From contig CAWGPY010000003.1 in assembly GCA_963824595.1 (NCBI GenBank), positions 277,697-341,696 of the forward strand: DNA of 64,000 nucleotides. The letters run 5' to 3'. The position numbers and the translations under genes were made by a program. How positions within the stretch are numbered: position 1 is the stretch's first letter; the number at the start of each line of letters is the position of its first letter. This DNA is from Cybelea sp963824595. GTDB taxonomy: Bacteria; Vulcanimicrobiota; Vulcanimicrobiia; Vulcanimicrobiales; Vulcanimicrobiaceae. This document shows, one piece after another, positions 26,332 through 36,227 of the stretch. The notes under the pieces were generated by a model, which made no database searches, was not told the DNA's origin, and was given only the letters and a program-made list of their open reading frames with translations.

Positions 26332-27926
26332 GTGACCGCCGTGTCGCTCTACCGAACTTGGCGCCCCCTGACGTTTGCCGATCTGGTAGGCCAGGACGCG
26401 GTCGTTCGCACGCTGACCTCCGCCATTGAAAGCGGGAAGCTCGCCCACGCCTACCTGTTCTCCGGGCCCCGGGGGTCCGGAAAGACCTCGGCTGCTAAGA
26501 TTCTAGCACGCTGCATCAACTGCGAGCACGGCCCCACGGCCGTCCCGGACAATACCTGCGAGAATTGTCGGGCGATGCTGGCGGGGACGGCGCTGGACGT
26601 CCTGGAGATCGACGCGGCGAGCAATCGCGGCATTGACGAGATCCGGGCGCTGCGCGAGGCCGTGAAGTTCGCGCCGGCCGCGATGCGGATGAAAGTCTAC
26701 ATCATTGACGAGGCGCACATGCTCACGAAGGAGGGCGCCAACGCCTTTCTCAAGACGCTGGAAGAGCCGCCCCCGCATGCCGTTTTCATCCTCGCGACCA
26801 CCGAGCCCGAGCGGCTTCCGGTGACGATCCTGTCGCGCTGCCAGCGCTACGCCTTCCGGCGGATCGCCGTGCCCGTGATGATCGAGAAGATGCGCGAAGT
26901 CGCGCGGGGCGAGAAGATCGACGTTGACGACGCCGCCCTGGCGGCCATCGCCTACCGCGCCGACGGCGGCCTGCGCGACGCCCTGACCATGCTCGAGCAG
27001 CTGGCCGCCTTCTCGGGGGGCGGCCGGCGACCGCCGAGACCCTGGACCTGGCCTTCGGCTCGACCGGGCGCACCTTCGCCCAGGCCCTGGTTGACGCGGC
27101 CCTCGATCGCGACGCCGCCCGCGCCCTCGGCGTGGTCGAGGAGGCGAGCGACGCCGGGGCCGACCTGCTGATCCTAATCCGCACGCTGATCGCCGCATTC
27201 CGCAACCTGCTGGTGGCGCGCGTGGACGGCGCGCTGCTCGAGCGCGAGCTGTCGCCCGAGGACGCCCAGCGCGCCACGCGCCAGGCCGAGGGCCTGTCGC
27301 AGGCCATGCTGGTGCGCGCGCTGCGCGCGTTCTCCGACGCCCTGTCGCTGGCGCGTTCGGGCGGCAACCCTCGGCTCGAGCTGGAGACGGCGCTGCTGCG
27401 CTTCATCTTGACGGGCGAGGATCCGACGATCGACGCGCTCGCGGCGCGCGTCGCGACGCTCGAGGGAGGCGCGGGCGCGCGGTCGCCCGCCCCGGAGCCC
27501 AAGGCGCCGCCGCCCGTCTCGGAACCCGAGGCGCCGGCGGCCGCCGCCGAACGCAAAGCCCCGGCCGAGATCTCGCTGCAAAAGGTGCGCGCCGCGTGGC
27601 AGAGCATCCGCAGCAAGGTCGAGTCGGAGCGGCAGCCGTTGCGCGGACCGCTCTCGCGCGCGCAGATCGAAGCCGTGGACGGCAACGCGATCGTGCTCAG
27701 GCTGCCCGACACGTGGAGCGCCGACGCGCTGCGCGATCACGCGAAGCTGGTCGAGGCCGCCATCGCCGACGTGCTGGGCGTCGGCCTCAAGGTGACGCTG
27801 CGCGTGGACGGCAACGCGTCGCGCGCGAAGGGCTCGGCGCCGGGCAACGTCGCCTCGATGACGGCCGCGCAGCCCGACGACGGCGCCGACGCGCTTTTCG
27901 ACTATGCTAAGGAACGGATACGCTGA
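26332..27926 (+). CDS. dnaX: DNA polymerase III gamma/tau subunit, interrupted by a -1 frameshift at a G6 run
   Basis: DnaX is the clamp-loader ATPase subunit. The first part (GTG 26332) has LYRTWRPLTFADLVGQ, Walker A GPRGSGKTSAAK, a CINC...CENC zinc module, IIDEAHMLTKEGANAFLKTLEEPP and the sensor ILSRCQR. In the annotated frame it runs into an unrelated tail and stops at 27171 (279 residues). The expected continuation GGRPATAETLDLAFGSTGRT lies in the -1 frame, reached exactly at the heptamer G-GGG-GGC (27015-27021), and then stays open to 27926 (domain III plus tau-like tail). The joined product is about 530 residues. Either -1 slippage occurs, or one G is missing in the assembly. It heads the classical dnaX-ybaB-recR operon. 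Confidence 0.9.
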
Positions 27927-28234
27927 TGAATCAAGCCCATTTGCTCGCCCAGTTCAAGAAGGTGCAGGCCGAGATGGCCAAGGCGCAAGAGGAGCTGAAG
28001 AACACGATCGTCAGCGGAAGCGCCGGGGGCGGAGCGGTGACCGTGGACGTGACGTGCGACCAGCGCGTGACGGCCGTGCGGATCGGCAAAGAGGCCGTGG
28101 ACCCCGAGGACGTCGAGACCCTGGAAGATTTGGTGACCGCCGCGATCAACGACGCGCTCACGAAGGCGAGCGACGCGTCGCAGAAACGGATGTCGTCGGT
28201 GACAGGGGGCATGCGCATCCCCGGACTCACGTGA
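27926..28234 (+). CDS. YbaB/EbfC family nucleoid-associated protein
   Basis: A 102-residue DNA-binding protein with the family pattern: N-terminal helix LLAQFKKVQAEMAKAQEELK, then VDVTCDQRVTAVRIGKEAVDPEDVETLEDLVTAAINDAL, and C-terminal MRIPGLT. Family members bind DNA as dimers and are nearly always encoded between dnaX and recR. ATG 27926 shares one base with the dnaX stop, and AAGGA at 27909 serves as ribosome site. A GTGA overlap joins it to recR. Confidence 0.94.
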   Translation: MNQAHLLAQFKKVQAEMAKAQEELKNTIVSGSAGGGAVTVDVTCDQRVTAVRIGKEAVDPEDVETLEDLVTAAINDALTKASDASQKRMSSVTGGMRIPGLT

Positions 28235-28830
28235 CGGCCGTCGCCGGCCCGATCGCATCGCTGATCAACGAGTTCAGCAAACTGCCGACGATCGGGCCGA
28301 AAACCGCGGCCCGGCTCGTCTTCTATCTGCTCAATCGGCCGCGCAACGAGGCGCAGAGCCTTGCCGAGGCGATCCTCGCCGTGAAAGACAACGTGCGCTT
28401 CTGCTCGATCTGTTTTTCGCTGTCGGAGTCGGATCCGTGCGAGTTCTGCAGCGACGAGCGGCGCGACGCCGCGACGATCTGCGTGGTCGCCGAGGCCAAG
28501 GACGTGTACGCGATCGAACGCACCGGCGCGTTCAAGGGCCGCTACCACGTGCTGGGCGGCCTGATCTCGCCGATGGACGGCATCGGCCCGGCGCAGCTGC
28601 ACGTGAAGGAACTGATCGAGCGCGTTGGGCGCGAGGAGCCGCGCGAGATCATCCTCGCGACCAATCCCAACGCCGAGGGCGAGGCCACGGCGCTCTACCT
28701 CTCGCGCCTGCTGCAGCCGCTCGGCGTGGCGGTCACGCGGCTGGCCTACGGCCTGCCGATCGGCGGCGACCTCGACTACGCCGACGAGATGACCATCACC
28801 AAGGCGCTGGAGGGCCGTCGCGCGGTGTGA
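28231..28830 (+). CDS. recR: Recombination mediator RecR
   Basis: RecR works with RecFO to load RecA at gaps. The 199-residue product has the helix-hairpin-helix LPTIGPKTAARLVFYLL, a four-Cys zinc finger (FCSICFSLSESDPCEFCSD), a TOPRIM domain with VVAEAKDVYAIERTG and ILATNPNAEGEATALYL, and a Walker-like C-terminal GLPIGGDLDYADEMTI. Length is exactly typical. GTG 28231 overlaps the ybaB stop. A hairpin follows at 28838-28858. Confidence 0.96.
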   Translation: MTAVAGPIASLINEFSKLPTIGPKTAARLVFYLLNRPRNEAQSLAEAILAVKDNVRFCSICFSLSESDPCEFCSDERRDAATICVVAEAKDVYAIERTGAFKGRYHVLGGLISPMDGIGPAQLHVKELIERVGREEPREIILATNPNAEGEATALYLSRLLQPLGVAVTRLAYGLPIGGDLDYADEMTITKALEGRRAV

Positions 28831-28837
28831 ATCGCTC

Positions 28838-28858
28838 CCGGTTGGCGCTTCCAACCGG
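28838..28858 (+). terminator. Hairpin after recR
   Basis: CCGGTTGG and its exact complement CCAACCGG flank a CGCTT loop, 8 bases after the recR stop. A T-tract is missing, so it is only a possible terminator or 3' end stabiliser. Confidence 0.4.
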
Positions 28859-28940
28859 CAGTGCCGGACGGTCTAATCGAGTTCGACTAGTGGTCTATAC
28901 GCAGTATCGCGCTACGCTGCACGACACCGGGTGTGGGCCA

Positions 28941-28964
28941 GAGGCGCCGTTCTAACGGCGCCTC
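28941..28964. terminator. Bidirectional 11-bp hairpin between recR and the MOSC gene
   Basis: GAGGCGCCGTT (28941-28951) and AACGGCGCCTC (28954-28964) form a perfect inverted repeat with a 2-base centre. It includes the stop codon of the minus-strand MOSC gene and lies between two convergent genes, the usual place for a shared terminator. No long T-tract is present on either side. Confidence 0.5.
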
Positions 28965-29599
28965 TTCACGTCGTCGCCCACGCGCGCGGTGCCCGGGGTG
29001 ACGACGTCGCAGTAGATGCCCATCCACGTATTGCGCCGCTGCGCCACGTAGCGCAGGATCTCGGGGTCGCTCTCGCCGCCGTGCAGATCGTACGTCGTGA
29101 CGACGCAACGCTCGATCGGCTCGCGAACGCGCAGCGTCGCGGAGCCGACCTCGAGCTCGGCGTTGGCGAGGTCGTTCTCGAGCAGCGCGAACTCCGGCGC
29201 CGCACGCACGAAGAAGTTCGGCCGGAAACGCTCCCACTCGACGGCGTACTCCACGTGCGCGCTCAGGCCGTCGAGCCAGCGGTCGACGATCAACGAGATC
29301 GGCGCCGCGTCGAAGAAGCTGCCGCCGAGGCGAATCTCCACGTCAACGCCGCGCTCCGCGGCGGCTTGGCGGGCCGCGCCGGCGTCGTCGAGCAGGTGCA
29401 GCCGGTCGTGCTCTTTGCCGCGGTACGTCTTGCCGGTGCGGGCGTTGCCGGAGCGCACGAAGAGCGCGCCGCTGCGATCGCCGGGCAGACCGGCGTCGCC
29501 GACGGCGGCGGTGCCCAGCGCCTCGCCGCGGAGGCTCTTGACCGGATAGCGCCGGATCGCGTCGAGGGTGCCGATAAGCATTTGGCGCGACCGTTTCAT
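28952..29599 (-). CDS. MOSC domain protein (mARC-like)
   Basis: A 215-residue protein with the MOSC N-terminal barrel start IGTLDAIRRYPVKSLRGE and a C-terminal MOSC domain that contains IERCVVTTYDLHGGESDP. The Cys in RCVVT matches the molybdenum-binding Cys of the mARC/YcbX group. The ending MGIYCDVVTPGTARVGDDV is typical. These proteins reduce N-hydroxylated compounds or carry sulfur in molybdenum cofactor chemistry. ATG 29599 was used; ATG 29581 also fits the family start. The substrate is unknown. Confidence 0.8.
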   Translation of the reverse strand: MKRSRQMLIGTLDAIRRYPVKSLRGEALGTAAVGDAGLPGDRSGALFVRSGNARTGKTYRGKEHDRLHLLDDAGAARQAAAERGVDVEIRLGGSFFDAAPISLIVDRWLDGLSAHVEYAVEWERFRPNFFVRAAPEFALLENDLANAELEVGSATLRVREPIERCVVTTYDLHGGESDPEILRYVAQRRNTWMGIYCDVVTPGTARVGDDVKRRR

Positions 29600-29641
29600 C
29601 GGGGGTGAGGCGATTGCCTGGCCCGAACTTACCTTGCCGCA

Positions 29642-30580
29642 ATGGAGCTGCGACCCCTCGGATTCGGCGAGATCTTCGATCGAGCCGTGACGCTGTATAT
29701 TCGGAACTTCGTTCCGTTTGCCGCGATCGTCATGGTGCTCATCGTTCCGCTCGGCGTCTTCCAATACGTGCTCGACCGCGGCGCGCAGCCGTCGCTCGAC
29801 GCGATCCTGCAGGCCTTCGAGCATCCCGATCGCGGCGCGCCGCCGACGGTTCCGTCGATCTTCGACTCGCCGCTCTCAATCGGGGTCTTCATCGCGTCGC
29901 TGGTCGTCGCGTACGGCCTGTGGCCGTTCGCCATGAACGCCGTCGCGGTGGGCGTCGCGCGGCTCTATCGCAGCCGTCCGGTCGAGTTTCGCGCGTGCTA
30001 CGAGGCGGTGCTGCACCGCTGGGCCGCGATCCTCGGGATGATCGGAATCGACTTTCTCGTCGTCCTCGGCTGGTACTTCGCGGCCATCGTCGTGATCGTG
30101 TTCGCGGCGTTCTTCATCGGGATCTTCGCGGCGGCCGCTCCCGCGATTGCGTTCGGCGTGGGCGTGACGGTCGGGATCGTCGGCATGATCGTGCTGTTGC
30201 CGACGCTCGCGCCGTTGGTCGTCGCGCTGTCGTTTTCGATGTACTCCGTGGTGATCGAGGAGCGCCCCGTCATCGCGTCGCTGCTGCTCGGCTTCGCGCG
30301 CGTCTTCAACCGCGCTGAGTTCTGGCGCTCGGTGCTGTTCGCCATCGCCGCCGGGGCCGTGATGATCGGGGGGTCGGCGGTGCTGAGCATCTTCAGCGTG
30401 GCGGCGGCGTTCGCGCATCAGCCCGCGCTCGAGACGGTGATCGACTCGGTGTCGCGCGCGGTCGTCACGCCGTTCGGCGTGGTGCTGCTCGCCGTCTATT
30501 ACTTCGACGTGCGCGTGCGGCGCGAGGGATACGACCTCGAGGCGAGCCTCGAGCGGCTGACCGCCGCGCAGACAGCGTGA
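29642..30580 (+). CDS. Multi-pass membrane protein of the MoxR/DUF58 cluster
   Basis: A 312-residue protein starting MELRPLGFGEIFDRAVTLYIRNF, an opening common to bacterial DUF975-like or GDPD membrane-domain-like proteins, with five to six hydrophobic segments (about 22-42, 88-110, 130-175, 180-205, 235-260, 275-295). No catalytic residues are apparent. Its stop overlaps the DUF4129 gene start as GTGA, so it is the first gene of the MoxR/DUF58 operon. Function is not known. Confidence 0.65.
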   Translation: MELRPLGFGEIFDRAVTLYIRNFVPFAAIVMVLIVPLGVFQYVLDRGAQPSLDAILQAFEHPDRGAPPTVPSIFDSPLSIGVFIASLVVAYGLWPFAMNAVAVGVARLYRSRPVEFRACYEAVLHRWAAILGMIGIDFLVVLGWYFAAIVVIVFAAFFIGIFAAAAPAIAFGVGVTVGIVGMIVLLPTLAPLVVALSFSMYSVVIEERPVIASLLLGFARVFNRAEFWRSVLFAIAAGAVMIGGSAVLSIFSVAAAFAHQPALETVIDSVSRAVVTPFGVVLLAVYYFDVRVRREGYDLEASLERLTAAQTA

Positions 30581-31356
30581 TCGCGGCGGCTGCGGCCGCG
30601 CTGGCGGTCGCGGCGCCCTCGCGCGACGAACTCGTCGCGCGCTGGCTGCACGCGAATCGCGCGCACGCGGTCGCGCGGCTCGAGCCGTCGCCGCACGCCG
30701 GCGCGGCGCCGCATCCGGCGCCCGAACTGAACGCGCTGCTGGCGCGCGAGCTCGCGACGCCGGGACGCTACCACCTGACGCAGCCCGCGCCCGCGCCCAC
30801 GTACGAGCCGTGGTGGCGGCGGCTGCTGCGCTGGATCGGCGAACGCTGGGACCGGCTGTGGAGCTCGACCTTCGGCCGCGTGCACGTGAGCCCGGCGACG
30901 GCCAACGGCATCGGCGACGTACTGCTCGCGCTCGTCGCGCTGCTGCTCTTCGTCGTCGCGGTGCGCGTTCTGCGCAACGTGCGCTTCGCGCCGTTCGAAC
31001 GGCGCACCGCGGGCGAGCCGATCGAAGCGCCGCCCGAACCCTCGTCGCTCTATCGCCGCGCGTGCGAGGCCGCCGACGCCGGCGAGTACGGCACCGCGGC
31101 GCTGCTGCTGTTCGCCGCGGCGGTCGCGACGCTGGGGGCGCGCGGCGAGATCGCCGCCGGCCGCAGCGCCACCGTGGGCGACCTGCGCCGCGAGCTGCGC
31201 GGCGACGCAGCGCTCGTGCCGGCGTTCGACGCCGTCGCCGAGCCGTTCGTCGCGCGCGCGTATGCCGAACGCGCGGTGGACGCGCCGCAGTGGTCCCGCG
31301 CCCGCGCCGCCTACGACTCCTTCGTCACGTTGACCTCGCCGAAGGGGAGCGTGTGA
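30577..31356 (+). CDS. DUF4129 domain protein
   Basis: A 259-residue protein with an N-terminal hydrophobic stretch, a segment with WWRRLLRWIGERWDRLW and a central transmembrane helix (GDVLLALVALLLFVVAVRVL, about residues 110-132). A C-terminal cytoplasmic DUF4129 domain follows, with YRRACEAADAGEYGTAALLL and FVARAYAERAVDAPQWSRARAAY. The family is nearly always encoded next to MoxR, DUF58 and DUF4350, as here. It may be a scaffold of a membrane complex; no enzyme function is known. Both ends overlap neighbours as GTGA. Confidence 0.8.
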   Translation: MIAAAAAALAVAAPSRDELVARWLHANRAHAVARLEPSPHAGAAPHPAPELNALLARELATPGRYHLTQPAPAPTYEPWWRRLLRWIGERWDRLWSSTFGRVHVSPATANGIGDVLLALVALLLFVVAVRVLRNVRFAPFERRTAGEPIEAPPEPSSLYRRACEAADAGEYGTAALLLFAAAVATLGARGEIAAGRSATVGDLRRELRGDAALVPAFDAVAEPFVARAYAERAVDAPQWSRARAAYDSFVTLTSPKGSV

Positions 31357-32314
31357 AACGCGTTCGCTTCGAAGTCGTGCTCGTCTTCATCGGCGCCGCG
31401 CTCGTGATGCTGCTGGCGTTCGCCGGAGCGAACGAGAAGCAGAAGGCGCGGCAGGTGTCGGTGTATTCGTCGTACGACGTGGGGCCGAACGGCTATCGCG
31501 CGCTCTACGAGGTGTTGCGCGCCGCGGGGGTTCCGGTGACGCGCTTCGAGCGCGTGCTCGGCGTGCTCGACTCCTCGGTGAAGACGATCGTGATCACCGG
31601 CTACGAGCGCGATCCGTCGGCCAAGCCGATGGACGAGCGCGACTCGGCGTACTTGCGGCGCTTCGTGGAGAACGGCGGCCGCCTCGTGGCCATTGACGCG
31701 GAGTTCGCGGGCAAGGACGACGTGGCGCCGGGCGTCGGCACGTCGGTGCCGGCGAGCGGCACCGGCGCGATCGCGCTCGCGCGCAACGGATACACCGGCG
31801 GCGTGACCGGCGTCCGCGGCCCGATCGACTGGGTGTTTCCGTTCAAGGATCCGCGCGGCGTGCCGCTGCTGGCCAACGCACGCGGCACGATCGCGGCGGC
31901 GTATCGCGTGGGGCGCGGCGAGGTGATCGCCGTCACGGCGCCGGCGCTCTTCGGCAACGCGCAGATTCGAAACGCCGATAACGCGCGCTTCGCCTACAAC
32001 GCGATCGCGGGGCACGGACCGGCCGTGTTCGACGAATACGTGCACGGCTACGACGACGGCCTCACGCTCTGGGCGGCGCTCCCGTCCGCGGTGCGTGCGG
32101 CGGCGTGGATCGTGCTGGCGATCGGCGTGCTGGCGCTGGTGGGCGCGAACGTGCGCTTCGCGCCGCCGTACCTTCCGACGCCGCCCGACGAGCGCGACTC
32201 GTCCGACTACATCGCGGCGATGGCCGAACTCATGCGCCGCACGCGGCGGCGCGCGTCCGACGACGACGTACTGTGGCAGGCGACCATTGACTTCCATCGG
32301 CGAAAGGAGCACGC

Positions 32315-32318
<4 letters not shown>
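31353..32318 (+). CDS. DUF4350 domain membrane protein
   Basis: A 321-residue protein with an N-terminal membrane anchor (FEVVLVFIGAALVMLLAFAGA), a GATase/ThuA-like soluble domain (YSSYDVGPNGYRALYEVLRAAG, then IVITGYERDP and LRRFVENGGRLVAID) and a C-terminal membrane helix (VRAAAWIVLAIGVLALVGANV). DUF4350 proteins accompany MoxR operons and are thought to bind a ligand in the extracytoplasmic space. The GTG start overlaps DUF4129, with GAAGGGGAG as ribosome site. Function is unproven. Confidence 0.8.
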
Positions 32319-33271
<953 letters not shown>

Positions 33272-33283
<12 letters not shown>

Positions 33284-33313
33284 GCGGAGCGCCGAAGGCG
33301 CGCAGTCGAAGGA
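33272..33313. repeat. REP-like palindromic element, copy 1
   Basis: The block starts TTGTCATCCTGAGC, has a stem GCGCC-GAA-GGCGC (33289-33301) and ends CAGTCGAAGGAC. The same start, stem logic and end recur at 62214-62250 and 62252-62296. It covers the moxR stop codon and most of the gap to the DUF58 gene, so it lies inside an operon. Confidence 0.75.
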
Positions 33314-33324
33314 CTCTCGGCGCG

Positions 33325-34647
33325 TTGTGGCTGCCCGCGTGGATCACCGCACGTTTTCTCTGGCTGCTCGCCGCGATCGCGCTGCTGCTCGCGCTGTCGC
33401 CGGGCGTCGGCGCGTTCGTGCCGCTGGCGCTCGCGCTCGCGGCGGCGCTCGCCCTGGCGACGATCGCCGACGCGCTGTTCGGCCCGCGCGCGGCGCAGCT
33501 GCATATCGAGCGCGAGCCGGCCGAGCACTTCGCGCTCGGCGTTGCGGCGCAGCTGGTATACGCGGTGGAGAATCGTTCGCGCGGCGCCGTGCGGGTGGGC
33601 ATCGTCGAGACGCCGGTGCGCACGCTGCGGTTCGACGCCGACGAGGTGGTCGTCGCGGTCGCGCCGGGGCGTCGCGCGACGGTCGCGCGCCCGGTCACGC
33701 CGGTCGCGCGCGGCGCCGACGCGCTGAGCACGCTCTACGTCTGGTTCGAAACGTCGCTCGGCCTGATCCGCCGCCGGCAGCGGCTCGCAGCCGAGGATCC
33801 GATCCGCGTCTATCCCGATCTCTCCGCGGTCGAGCGCTACGGCAAGCTGCACCTGCGCAACCGCACGATCGAGGCGGGTTTGCGCCGCATGAAACTGCGC
33901 GGCGCGGGCACCGAATTCGAGTCGCTGCGCGAGTGGAACGACGGCGACGCGTTTCGTTCGGTCGATTGGAAGGCGACCGCGCGGCGCGGCAAGCTGATGG
34001 TGGCGCAGCACGAGGTCGAGCGCAGCCAGAGCGTGATGCTGGTGCTCGATTGCGGGCGTCTGATGACGCCGCGGCTCGGCACGGCGCGCAAGCTCGACTA
34101 CGCGGTGACCGCCGCGCTCTCGCTGGCCACGATTGCGGGGTTCGCGAGCGACCGCGTCGGCCTGGTCGCGTTCGCGGGCGACATCCTCGCCGCCGGCGCG
34201 CCGCGATCCACGCGCTCGTCCATCGCGCGCCTCGGCGAGCAGCTCTACGACCTCGAGCCGCGCTTCGAGGAGTCGAACTACGCGCGGGCCTTCGCCTATC
34301 TGCGCCACCACCTGCACAAGCGCTCGCTCATCGTGTTCCTCACCGACGTCATCGACCCGATCGCGCAGGCCGGCGTGATGGCCGAGATCGCAACGCTCGC
34401 GCGCCGGCACCTGCTGGTCTGCGTGTTCATGAACGACGCCGCGGTGAGCGCGGCGCTCGCGAAGGAGCCGCGCAACGTGAGCGACGCCTTCCGCTCGAAC
34501 GTGGCGCTCGGCCTGGCCAACGAGCGGCGCGTGGCGCAGGCGATGCTGGAGCGCAACGGCGCGATCGTGATCGACGTGCCCGCCAAGTCGCTCTCGACGG
34601 CGCTGATCGACGAGTACCTGCGCGTGAAGCGGCGGGGGCTGCTCTAG
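33325..34647 (+). CDS. DUF58 domain protein (VWA-like), MoxR partner
   Basis: A 440-residue protein with two N-terminal membrane helices (about 8-50), a beta-domain, and the conserved DUF58 core LRGAGTEFESLREWNDGDAFRSVDWKATARRGKLMV at about residues 190-225. A VWA-like region with LVLDCGRLM in place of the usual DxSxS metal site and FLTDVIDP follows. DUF58 proteins are substrates or partners of MoxR. The start is TTG 33325, directly after the palindromic repeat, and no strong ribosome site is visible. The gene converges on the Ntn hydrolase with 4 bases between stops. Confidence 0.88.
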   Translation: MWLPAWITARFLWLLAAIALLLALSPGVGAFVPLALALAAALALATIADALFGPRAAQLHIEREPAEHFALGVAAQLVYAVENRSRGAVRVGIVETPVRTLRFDADEVVVAVAPGRRATVARPVTPVARGADALSTLYVWFETSLGLIRRRQRLAAEDPIRVYPDLSAVERYGKLHLRNRTIEAGLRRMKLRGAGTEFESLREWNDGDAFRSVDWKATARRGKLMVAQHEVERSQSVMLVLDCGRLMTPRLGTARKLDYAVTAALSLATIAGFASDRVGLVAFAGDILAAGAPRSTRSSIARLGEQLYDLEPRFEESNYARAFAYLRHHLHKRSLIVFLTDVIDPIAQAGVMAEIATLARRHLLVCVFMNDAAVSAALAKEPRNVSDAFRSNVALGLANERRVAQAMLERNGAIVIDVPAKSLSTALIDEYLRVKRRGLL

Positions 34648-34651
34648 CGCG

Positions 34652-35746
34652 CTACGGCGGCGTCGCGGGTAAGAAGGTCATCGGTTGCGCCGGCTGCATC
34701 TCGCCGGCGACCTCGCCCGAGAAGACCTCGCCGTGCGCGATCGTTAACTTGCGCACCGGTGCGCCCCTGTGCAGATCGAGCTTGTCGAGCGAGACCCAGA
34801 ACGTATCGGGACGGGTCGCGGAGTCGAAGTAGTAGATGCGATGCGTCTGGTCCGACACCGTGCGCCAGAGCGTGGACGAAATGTTGGGTTGATCCGGCGT
34901 CGTGATGCCGAGCGGCACGCTGACGGAGCGCATAACGCCCATCACGCTGGCGACGGCCTGATAGGCGTAGGATTGTTGCGGAACGCCCTTGATGTAGTTG
35001 GGGTCGGCTTCCTTCGGGATGGCGCCCAGCAGGAACGACGCTCGCGCGAACCGGTCGGCGGCACGGTTCGTGCCCGGAAGGAACGTGAGGCCGCCGATCT
35101 GACGCCAGTAGGCGTCGAGCGCGAGCTGCTGGTCGTAGGTCGGCGAGTTCGTCATCACCGTGAAGCTCCGGCCGTGGTGGATCACCAGCTTCTTGTTGTC
35201 GTACTCGAGGACGGCCGAATCGCCGGTCGCGTCGGAAAGCGAAAGATGCAGCGTCGCCGGCGCGCCGTTGGGGAGTGCCGGCGCGAGCAGGTTGAACGGC
35301 TCGGCGCGCAGCGTGGTGACGGCCTCGTCGACGGTGGCAAAGTTGTCGAGCGCGTACTGCGCCCAGTGGGAGATCGAGAGATACGGCTTACCCGGCACGG
35401 GGTCGGCGTATTGCGACTCGGCCAGATAGAGCGCGTTGGCGACCAGGCCGCGCTCGTTCATGCCGTCGGCGAGTCCGGCCTCGTAGCCCGAAATGCCGAC
35501 GCTGCCGTACTTCGAGACCCACCGCAGCGAGGCGGGGCCGGCGGAGCCGTCGCGAGCCGCTCCCGCCGGGAACGCCCAGACGTTCGACAGCATGTCTTCC
35601 TTCCAGTCCATGGTGCGGCCGGTGACGACGAGGCCGTTGCTGCCGACGTAGAGCACGCGCGTGCACGCTGATCCCGGCACCGCACTCGAAAGCAAGGCCG
35701 CTGTTACGAGCGCCCACAGCGACCCAGGGAGAAGTCGGTTTTTCAT
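34652..35746 (-). CDS. Exported choloylglycine hydrolase/penicillin V acylase family Ntn hydrolase (paralog 1)
   Basis: A 364-residue Ntn hydrolase. A signal peptide ends at GSA and is followed by CTRVLY, so the catalytic Cys (residue 28) becomes N-terminal after export. Other family residues are seen: VTGRTMDW (Arg and Asp), GLADGMNERGLVANALYL, VMTNSPTYDQQ (Asn) and AADRFARA (late Arg). Enzymes of this family cleave linear amides such as bile salts, penicillin V or N-acyl homoserine lactones. The natural substrate here is unknown. A paralog lies at 39791. The gene diverges from a thioesterase gene with a very short gap. Confidence 0.88.
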   Translation of the reverse strand: MKNRLLPGSLWALVTAALLSSAVPGSACTRVLYVGSNGLVVTGRTMDWKEDMLSNVWAFPAGAARDGSAGPASLRWVSKYGSVGISGYEAGLADGMNERGLVANALYLAESQYADPVPGKPYLSISHWAQYALDNFATVDEAVTTLRAEPFNLLAPALPNGAPATLHLSLSDATGDSAVLEYDNKKLVIHHGRSFTVMTNSPTYDQQLALDAYWRQIGGLTFLPGTNRAADRFARASFLLGAIPKEADPNYIKGVPQQSYAYQAVASVMGVMRSVSVPLGITTPDQPNISSTLWRTVSDQTHRIYYFDSATRPDTFWVSLDKLDLHRGAPVRKLTIAHGEVFSGEVAGEMQPAQPMTFLPATPP

Positions 35747-35792
35747 GATACATTCCTCATGCTGCCGATGGCAGCGGCGAGAGGTGGAAGGA

Positions 35793-36227
35793 TTGAAAAC
35801 GATTGTAACCTACCGCGGGCTGGTCTTCCCCTGGCAGTGCGATCACATGGGCCACATGAACGTCATGTGGTACGTTGGAAAGTTCGACGAGGCGACGTGG
35901 AACCTGCTGGCGGAGATCGGCGTCACGCAGAGCTACCTGCACGACACGCACACGGGCATGGCCGGCGTCCAGCAGAACATCACCTACAAACGCGAGACCT
36001 TCGCCGGCACGGTGGTGGACGTGCGCTCGCGGTTCGTAAGCGTCGGCGAGCGCAAGCTCGTGCTCGTGCACGAGATGTTCCATCGCCCGAGCAACGAGAC
36101 GTGCGCGGTCTGCGAGCTGACCGCCGTGCACATCGACCGCGTCAAGCGCCGCGCGACGCCGTTTCCCGCGGAGATTCGCCGGCGCGCCGAGGAGATGATC
36201 GCGTCTCCCGGCGGCCCGCTGCCGTGA
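35793..36227 (+). CDS. Acyl-CoA thioesterase of the 4-hydroxybenzoyl-CoA type (hot-dog fold)
   Basis: A 144-residue hot-dog thioesterase. VFPWQCDHMGHMNVMWYVGKFDEATW corresponds in spacing to the WxDxDxxGHVNN active site, with Asp in CDHMGH. The later VQQNITYKRETFAGTVVDVRSRFV is typical of the fold. TTG 35793 gives LKTIVTYRGLVF, the expected start, with GAGGTGG upstream; GTG 35784 and ATG 35745 are in-frame alternatives. The physiological acyl-CoA is not known. Its 3' end overlaps the convergent SpoIIM-like gene by 86 bases, which is unusually long. Confidence 0.8.
   Translation: MKTIVTYRGLVFPWQCDHMGHMNVMWYVGKFDEATWNLLAEIGVTQSYLHDTHTGMAGVQQNITYKRETFAGTVVDVRSRFVSVGERKLVLVHEMFHRPSNETCAVCELTAVHIDRVKRRATPFPAEIRRRAEEMIASPGGPLP

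Noticed and set aside
26332..27171. The short zero-frame DnaX product as an E. coli-like gamma subunit
   Set aside because: It ends before domain III is complete, with about 50 out-of-frame residues, so it would lack the oligomerisation domain that gamma retains.
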